Source: Acidobacteriota bacterium (GTDB lineage: Bacteria; Acidobacteriota; Vicinamibacteria; Vicinamibacterales; UBA2999). From it: 38,986 nt of DNA. Both the position numbers and the translations under genes were made by a program. Where the stretch lies: NCBI GenBank assembly GCA_016213695.1, contig JACQZV010000027.1, positions 1-38,986 on the forward strand, read 5' to 3'. Below, one piece after another: positions 15,676-21,188 of the stretch. How positions within the stretch are numbered: the first letter of the stretch is position 1; each line of letters begins with the position of its first letter. The notes under the pieces are model-generated. The model ran no database searches, was not told the origin of the DNA, and saw only the letters and a list, made by a program, of their open reading frames with translations.

Positions 15676-15720
15676 TAGCTCATCCTTTCACGCAATCGTA
15701 GCAATGAGTGTGCCACACTG
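15676..15720 (-). promoter_or_regulatory. Sigma-54-type -24/-12 promoter candidate and overlapping palindrome ahead of infA
   Basis: On the minus strand, TGGCACACTCATTGCT (15715-15700) matches every defined position of the sigma-54 consensus TGGCAC-R-N4-TTGC-W. With the -12 C near 15701, transcription would begin close to 15689, placing the AAAGGA ribosome-binding sequence at the very 5' end of the mRNA. A perfect palindrome, AGTGTG-C-CACACT on the plus strand (15707-15719), overlaps the -24 half and could bind a regulator. A weaker sigma-70 alternative uses TACGAT just downstream, without a good -35. Confidence 0.55.
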
Positions 15721-15737
15721 ACTGCTGGCGCGCAATG

Positions 15738-18257
15738 TCAACGGATCGTGTTGGTTGGCGCCAGCGCACGCACCTGCGCTTCCACCTGCGTGGCGAGCGC
15801 GGCGTAGTTCTCGCCGCGCAGCCGCAGCGGCGCCCCGAATGCCACGCGCACCCGGCCGGGCCGGACCATGCGCCACGACTGATGGAGCACGCCGTCCACG
15901 CCATCGAGGCGCACGGGCACCACCGGCACGTCGAGACGCGAACCGATCATCCCGATACCGCCGCGGAATGTCTGGATGACGCCCGTCCGGCCGCGCACGC
16001 CTTCCGGGAAGAGCAGGATCGACCAGCCGCCGCTCACCAGATCACCCATGTAGCGCAGCGTGTGCCGCGCGCCCGCCTCGCGCTGCGGAATCGGGAACCC
16101 GTTGAAGTAGAAGCAGGCGAAGTAATAGTTGAGCGAATTGGTGAACCGCTGGCGCCAGGTGTGACCGCCGGGGTGAAAGTGCGCCGCGAAGAATTCCTTG
16201 AGCATCGCCGGCGCGACTCGCGCGCGCCAGCGTCCGGGCAGGGCCGCCAGGATGACCGGCACGTCCAGGTGGCTCTGGTGGTTGGACGCGAAGACGACGG
16301 GTCCGTCGATGCCTTCGAGGTGCTCGAGCCCGTCGACGCGCATCCACGCGACGAGCCTGGCGAGCGGCAGAATCCAGATCGCCTGCGACAGCCGCCGGAC
16401 GGTGCGGACCGGCCACGAGCGGTTCCACGTCGGGAAGTCGCCGGGCGGCTCGGCCTCCTCGTGCGCGAGGTCGGCCGTCATCAGCCGGCGCAGGTCGTCC
16501 ACACTGCGGGCGTCGGCGAACCGCGCTTCATCGACGCGGGTCTGAAACCGATCTTCGAGCGCCACCATCAGCTCGACCCGATCGAGAGACGTCAATCCGA
16601 GCTCGTCGAGCGTCGTGGCGCCGCTGACGTCTCGGCCGCGGGTGAAGCGCGCGATCAGCGACTCCACCGTGTCGCCCCCGGCCGGTTCGAGCGGTTGCCC
16701 GCCTGACGCCACCCACGCGCGAATTGCGCCCCGCCGCAGCTTGCGTGTGCCCTCCGTGCGCGGCAGGTCTCCGTCCGGCCACACCGACGTCCCGCGGATC
16801 CGCTGATGGTCCTGCAGCCTCGCGTTCGCCTCCCGGACGACGCCGCTCGCGTCGATGCCCGGGTCCAGCACGAGGACGGCGTGCACGCGCTCCTCCCCAC
16901 CGGCCGCGACGCCGACGACGGCGGCGTCGCGGACGCCCGGCACCCCGGTCAGCGCGCGCTCGACGTCCTCGGGGAAGACGTTCAGTCCTTCGGGCGTCAC
17001 GATCATTTCCTTCTTGCGTCCCCGGATATACAGCCGCCCCTCGGCGTCGCGCTCCCCGATATCGCCCGTATGCAGCCAGCCGTCGGCATCGATCACCGGC
17101 TGCGGGCCCGGGGCTTCAGCCTGCGGGCGGTAATAGCCGCTCGTGACGTTCTCGCCGCGTACGAGAATCTCCCCGTCGCCGGCGATCTGGACCTCGACGC
17201 CGGCGATCGGCGTGCCGACCGACCCTTCCTTACGCCGCCTGAACGGGTGGTTGAGGGTGACAATCGGCGCCGTCTCGGTGAGCCCGTAGCCCTGGATGAC
17301 AACGAACCCCATGCGCCGCCAGAACTCTTCGAGTTCGGGCGCCAGCGGCGCGGCGCCGACGACAAACGCCCAGAATTTCAATCCGAACGCCGAATGCACG
17401 CGCCGGTACCGCCACCAGCGCGCCGGAATCGACGTGCCGGGCGGCGGGGCCTGCGCCGATTCCGGAATCGCGCGGATGACGTGCTCTCGCAGGACGTCCA
17501 GGATTTTCGGCACGCACACCAGCACGGAGACGCGCCGGGCGCGAATCAGGCCGATGACGTCATGCGGGTTGAGGCTGCGGGTGAAGACGACCGTCCCGCG
17601 GAGCATCGGCGGCACGCTGGTGGCCATGGCCTGGCCGAACAGGTGGCTGAGCGGCAGCAGGTTCAGGAATCGGATCGGATGAACCGGACGCGCGTACCGC
17701 CGGTAGCGGGCGATCTCGCGCTCGACCGGCACGATGTTCGCCAGGATGTTCCGGTGGCGGATGACGACCCCCTTCGGTTCGGCGGTGGCACCCGAGGTAA
17801 ACACGATCTGGGTCACATCGTCGCGTGACGCGGTGACCGCGGGCATCGGGCCGTCGGCGTTCCAGTCGAACTCCGCGAACGGCCAGACCTCGCCCGCGGT
17901 CTCGAACCCGGGCGTCTTCACGTCGTCGCCGATCAGCGTCAGGCGCGCGCCGACGATCCCGCGCACCTTCGCGACGAAATCGGGAGAGGACCGGTAGTCG
18001 ATCGGGACCACGACGAGGCCGGAGATGAGGCAGCCCCAGTAGCAGGCCACCCATTCGGGCCGGTTCTCGCCCCAGAAGACGACCGTGTCGTCCTTCCGCA
18101 GCCCCGCGGCCGCCAGCCGTGCGGCGAATCCACGTGCGGCGCGTCCGACCTGTTCGTACGTGTAGCGTCGCCGCCGGTATCCGTCGTCGTAGACGAGGAA
18201 CTCGTCGCGCGACGTGGTGACGTCGCGGAAGAAATCGATCAGCGTGTCGCGCTGCAC
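15738..18257 (-). CDS. AMP-forming acyl-CoA/acyl-ACP ligase - carrier - PlsC acyltransferase fusion
   Basis: An 839-residue multidomain protein. Residues about 1-520 form an ANL-family ligase with the P-loop TSGATAEPKG near residue 152, YGLTETAP, the TGD motif (WLHTGDIGE) and RGRKKEMIVTPEGLNVFPEDVE in the C-terminal subdomain. Residues about 535-600 look like an acyl-carrier domain, with LGLTSLDRVELMVALEDRF and the phosphopantetheine-attachment Ser557. Residues about 640-839 are a PlsC/LPLAT acyltransferase with NHQSHLD (HX4D) and FPEGVRGR. Activation, loading and transfer of an acyl chain to a lysophospholipid in one membrane-associated polypeptide is the natural reading, similar in logic to Aas but with a built-in carrier. 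The GTG at 18257 is the first start consistent with RDTLIDFFRD; a CATAAT 6 nt upstream suggests leaderless expression. Confidence 0.87.
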   Translation of the reverse strand: MQRDTLIDFFRDVTTSRDEFLVYDDGYRRRRYTYEQVGRAARGFAARLAAAGLRKDDTVVFWGENRPEWVACYWGCLISGLVVVPIDYRSSPDFVAKVRGIVGARLTLIGDDVKTPGFETAGEVWPFAEFDWNADGPMPAVTASRDDVTQIVFTSGATAEPKGVVIRHRNILANIVPVEREIARYRRYARPVHPIRFLNLLPLSHLFGQAMATSVPPMLRGTVVFTRSLNPHDVIGLIRARRVSVLVCVPKILDVLREHVIRAIPESAQAPPPGTSIPARWWRYRRVHSAFGLKFWAFVVGAAPLAPELEEFWRRMGFVVIQGYGLTETAPIVTLNHPFRRRKEGSVGTPIAGVEVQIAGDGEILVRGENVTSGYYRPQAEAPGPQPVIDADGWLHTGDIGERDAEGRLYIRGRKKEMIVTPEGLNVFPEDVERALTGVPGVRDAAVVGVAAGGEERVHAVLVLDPGIDASGVVREANARLQDHQRIRGTSVWPDGDLPRTEGTRKLRRGAIRAWVASGGQPLEPAGGDTVESLIARFTRGRDVSGATTLDELGLTSLDRVELMVALEDRFQTRVDEARFADARSVDDLRRLMTADLAHEEAEPPGDFPTWNRSWPVRTVRRLSQAIWILPLARLVAWMRVDGLEHLEGIDGPVVFASNHQSHLDVPVILAALPGRWRARVAPAMLKEFFAAHFHPGGHTWRQRFTNSLNYYFACFYFNGFPIPQREAGARHTLRYMGDLVSGGWSILLFPEGVRGRTGVIQTFRGGIGMIGSRLDVPVVPVRLDGVDGVLHQSWRMVRPGRVRVAFGAPLRLRGENYAALATQVEAQVRALAPTNTIR

Positions 18258-18339
18258 TCCTGGATTATGGACTCCAATATCGATGGGGCATATCACCGAT
18301 AACGTCGTGAGGCCAACAACGACTACAATGTGGCACTTC
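18258..18339. promoter_or_regulatory. Divergent promoter region, acyl ligase fusion / SDR gene
   Basis: On the minus strand CATAAT (18269-18264) ends 6 nt before the ligase GTG. On the plus strand TACAAT (18324-18329) ends 10 nt before the SDR ATG at 18340. Both spacings put the expected transcription start on or within about 4 nt of the start codon. No clear -35 boxes are seen. ATAT half-sites at 18277-18280 and 18290-18293 flank a GC-rich centre and could be an operator. Confidence 0.4.
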
Positions 18340-19260
18340 ATGCGCATCTTCCTGACGGGGGCCACCGGATACGTCGGCTCGGCTGTGCTCGACGCGTTGC
18401 TGCGCGGCGGCCACACGGTCACCGCGCTGGTTCGCGATCCGGAGAAAGCGAACCGGCTCAGTCTGCGCGGCGTGCATCCGATCGTGGGCGAGTTGTCGGC
18501 GCCGAAGTCGTACGCGGCGGCCGCGGAAGTGTGCGAGACGATCGTGCACGCGGCGCTCGAACCATCCAAGCGCGGACCCGATGTCGATCGACAGGCGATC
18601 GACGCGCTGCTCGGCGCGGCGATTCGCCACGCCGCCAAGGGTCAGCCGGTCGGTTTCGTGTACACGTCGGACGTGTGGGTTCTGGGGAACACCGCGGGCG
18701 CCGCGGGCGAGGATGCGCCGGTGCGGCCGACGCCGCTCGTCGCGTGGCGCGCCGAGCACGAGAAGATCGTGCTCGACGCGGGACGCGGCCGGATGGTGCG
18801 CACCGCGGTCGTGCGTCCAGGCATCGTGTATGGCGGCGGTGCCAGAGGCATCATCGGCGACCTGCTGAAGGACGCGGCCAACGGGCTCGTGCGGGTCGTT
18901 GGCGACGGGCGCAATCGATGGGCGTGCGTCTACGATCGCGACCTGGCGGACCTGTTCGTCAAGATCGCAGTAAGTCCTGACGCATCAGGCATTTATCACG
19001 CAAACGATGAGGCTGATGAACGCGTCGGCGACATCGTCGACGCCGTGGCCAGGCACGCGAAGACGGCGCCCGACGTGCGGCATGTGCCGCTCGACGAGGC
19101 GCGGTCGAAGATGGGCCCGTACGCGGACGCGCTGGCGATGAATCAGATCGTGCGGAGCCCGCGCGCGCGCGACCTCGGATGGGTGCCGACGCTGCGTTCG
19201 GTCGCCGGCAGCGTGGCACGCCTGCTCGAAGAGTTCCGGACGGCCCGCGAAGCCGCGTGA
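18340..19260 (+). CDS. NAD(P)-dependent epimerase/dehydratase family protein (atypical extended SDR)
   Basis: A 306-residue Rossmann-fold protein. It begins MRIFLTGATGYVGSAVLDALLRGGHTVTALVRDP, the GxxGxxG loop of extended or atypical SDRs, followed by an Arg-Asp that favours NADP. The usual catalytic Tyr-x3-Lys is not evident: where it is expected the sequence reads SDVWVLG and then AWRAEHEKIVL, a pattern seen in atypical SDR families where the catalytic pair is altered. RPGIVYGGG and the C-terminal PRARDLGWVP region are normal. The reaction is unknown; it could be a sugar-nucleotide, sterol or flavonoid-type reductase or a non-catalytic NADP-binding protein. The ATG at 18340 is preferred over the ATG at 18328 because the strand-loop motif starts at once. 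It stands alone, divergent from the acyl-ligase fusion. Confidence 0.82.
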   Translation: MRIFLTGATGYVGSAVLDALLRGGHTVTALVRDPEKANRLSLRGVHPIVGELSAPKSYAAAAEVCETIVHAALEPSKRGPDVDRQAIDALLGAAIRHAAKGQPVGFVYTSDVWVLGNTAGAAGEDAPVRPTPLVAWRAEHEKIVLDAGRGRMVRTAVVRPGIVYGGGARGIIGDLLKDAANGLVRVVGDGRNRWACVYDRDLADLFVKIAVSPDASGIYHANDEADERVGDIVDAVARHAKTAPDVRHVPLDEARSKMGPYADALAMNQIVRSPRARDLGWVPTLRSVAGSVARLLEEFRTAREAA

Positions 19261-19429
19261 AAATCCCCGCAGCAGCTCCGCACGGGAGCCCGTGTTGGCT
19301 TGACACTGCGAATTCGACACTCCTAATATCCTCGCGATACCCTCGCGATATCGCGTCGGATCGTCGCTTCCGCTCTTGAGGGGCGCTCTCATAATAGTGT
19401 GTGCCCGCGGCGTGTCAGGGAGGCCCTGG
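19261..19429 (+). promoter_or_regulatory. Promoter and structured leader of the exported redox locus
   Basis: A sigma-70-like promoter, TTGACA (19300-19305), an 18-nt spacer and TAATAT (19324-19329), predicts a start near 19336 and a leader of about 94 nt. The first part of the leader holds CCTCGCGATA twice with 11-bp period (19330-19339 and 19341-19350), and the second copy runs into the perfect 12-bp palindrome CGCGATATCGCG (19344-19355). Upstream, CACGGG-AG-CCCGTG (19281-19294) is a weak hairpin that may end the SDR transcript. Confidence 0.6.
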
Positions 19430-20203
19430 ATGAAGGCTCGGCTCGTTTGTCGAATGATCGCGGTGGCGGCGGTCATCTTGTTCGTGCCACACGCGGCGCC
19501 TGGCCAGAGCGGCGCGGCGATTCCCCGTGGCGCCGACGGCCGGCCTGACCTGTCGGGCGTCTGGCAGGTGATGAACAGCGCCGCGTGGGATCTTCAGGAC
19601 CACTCCGCCCAGAAAGGCGTTCCCGCCGGCGTGGGTGTGGTCGAGGGCAACGACATCCCGTACACGCCAGAGGCGCTGGAGAAGAAGCGCCAGAACTACA
19701 CGAGCCGCGCCACCGCTGATCCCGAGACGAAGTGTTATCTCCCCGGCGTGCCGCGGATCATGTATATGCCGCATCCGTTTCAGATCTTTCAGGCGCCGCA
19801 GCAGCTCACCATGCTGTTCGAGTACGTCCATGCGATACGCTACATCTACACGAACGGCACACCGCACCCGCAGGGCCATATCGACTGGTGGATGGGCGAC
19901 TCACGCGGCCGGTGGGAAGGCGACACGCTGGTCGTCGATGTGGTCGATTTCAACGAGGAGACGTGGCTTGATCGGGCCGGCAACTTCCACAGCGACGCAC
20001 TGCACCTCGTGGAGCGCCTCACGCCGCTCGATGCCGACCACCTCAGCTACGACGTGACGGTCGAGGACCCGAAGGTGTTCACCCGGCCGTGGCGCATGAG
20101 CATGATTTTCTACCGCCATAAAGAGAAGAACGTTCAGCTGCTCGAATACGACTGTTTCGCGTTCGACCGCGAGTTTCATCCGCCGGTGCCGCAGTCGCGG
20201 TAA
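19430..20203 (+). CDS. Exported protein of the acidobacterial 'PDLSGVW' family (copy 1)
   Basis: A 257-residue predicted periplasmic protein of unknown function. The N-terminus MKARLVCRMIAVAAVILFVPHAAPGQS is a signal peptide. The mature part starts with GRPDLSGVWQ, then has a CYLPGVPR turn with one Cys. The best-conserved block of the family follows: a DSRGRWEGDTLVVDVVDFN segment with HSDALHLVERL after it. AGGGAGG at 19418-19424 lies 5 nt before the ATG at 19430, deciding the start over an upstream TTG. The mature protein reads as a lipocalin-like or small beta-barrel fold, but I cannot name a reaction. It shares the block with copies at 20228-21127 and 31872-32750 and heads a chain of exported genes leading into a TonB-dependent receptor, so a ligand-binding role is possible (inference). 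Confidence 0.75.
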   Translation: MKARLVCRMIAVAAVILFVPHAAPGQSGAAIPRGADGRPDLSGVWQVMNSAAWDLQDHSAQKGVPAGVGVVEGNDIPYTPEALEKKRQNYTSRATADPETKCYLPGVPRIMYMPHPFQIFQAPQQLTMLFEYVHAIRYIYTNGTPHPQGHIDWWMGDSRGRWEGDTLVVDVVDFNEETWLDRAGNFHSDALHLVERLTPLDADHLSYDVTVEDPKVFTRPWRMSMIFYRHKEKNVQLLEYDCFAFDREFHPPVPQSR

Positions 20204-20227
20204 TCGGAGTAATCGGAGAACGCACCT

Positions 20228-21127
20228 ATGCCCAGATTCTTCGTCCGGACTCTGACGGTCCTGGCGCTGACCGCAACGCTGGTGTCAGCCGCCGTGGAGC
20301 GCCTGTCGGCGCAGCAGGCGCCGCCCCCGCCGAAGGCGGCGCCTCCGCCCGGCTGGATCGATCCGAGAAATCCGCCGAAGGAGGATCCGACCTTCAAGCC
20401 GGCGCGCACGCCCGACGGGCAGCCCAACATCGCGGGGCAGTGGGCGCAGGCGAGCGACATCATCACCTACAGCATCGAGGACCCCGAGCTCGAGCGCGCC
20501 GAGCACACCGCGATCAGCGGTCAGCGCCCGATGGTCGGCCGCCCGATCGTCGATCCCATTGATGGAAAGATCCCGTACCAGCCGTGGGCGGCGAAGTATG
20601 CGGCGTTCCTCCACGAGGAACATCGGAAGCCGTCGAAGATCGAGTACCTCGATCCTGTCAGCCGCGGACTCCAGGAAGGGATACCGCGGATCAATTACCA
20701 GGGCACCTTCCAGATTCACCAGTTCCCGGGGATGGTGTTGCTGACCTACGACTACCACCACACCTACCGCGTGATTCCGATTGACGGCCGTCCGCATGTC
20801 GGCAAGGACATCAAGCTGTGGATGGGTGACTCGCGCGGGCGCTGGGAGGGGAACACGCTGGTTGTCGACGTCTCCAACAACAACGACCAGACGTGGCTGC
20901 AGATCGTCGGCGGCTTCCATTCCGATGCGTTCCACGTGGTGGAACGCTGGACGCTCGCGGCGCCGGATCACATCGTCTACCTGGCGACCATTGACGATTC
21001 GAAGGTCTACAGCCGCCCCTGGACGCTGCGCGTCGACATGCGCCGCCAGAAGGTGGAAGAGCAGTGGGAGAACGCGGTGTGGGAGGGGAACAAGACTCCG
21101 ACGGTCACCGGCGTTGTCGACAAATAG
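20228..21127 (+). CDS. Exported 'PDLSGVW'-type protein (copy 2, divergent N-terminus)
   Basis: A 299-residue predicted periplasmic protein, paralogous to its upstream neighbour. The signal peptide is MPRFFVRTLTVLALTATLVSA. A Pro-rich linker (QQAPPPPKAAPPPGW) follows, then RTPDGQPNIAGQWAQ in place of PDLSGVW. The family core is recognisable: LQEGIPRINYQGTFQIHQFPG, LWMGDSRGRWEGNTLVVDVSNNN and GGFHSDAFHVVERW. The family Cys before G-(V/I)-P-R is absent here. Gene spacing to copy 1 is 24 bp and includes a 9-bp direct repeat; GGAG at 20215-20218 precedes the ATG at 20228 by 9 nt. Function unknown. Confidence 0.75.
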   Translation: MPRFFVRTLTVLALTATLVSAAVERLSAQQAPPPPKAAPPPGWIDPRNPPKEDPTFKPARTPDGQPNIAGQWAQASDIITYSIEDPELERAEHTAISGQRPMVGRPIVDPIDGKIPYQPWAAKYAAFLHEEHRKPSKIEYLDPVSRGLQEGIPRINYQGTFQIHQFPGMVLLTYDYHHTYRVIPIDGRPHVGKDIKLWMGDSRGRWEGNTLVVDVSNNNDQTWLQIVGGFHSDAFHVVERWTLAAPDHIVYLATIDDSKVYSRPWTLRVDMRRQKVEEQWENAVWEGNKTPTVTGVVDK

Positions 21128-21188
21128 GGGCCACATGGTCGTGCGATTGAACGTGGTCCAGGGGAACACTTGTGGAAGGAGAGGACCG

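Noticed and set aside
15681-15683. ATG as the infA start
   Set aside because: It is out of frame with IF-1, overlaps the Shine-Dalgarno sequence and meets a stop after three codons; TTG at 15675 fits family length.
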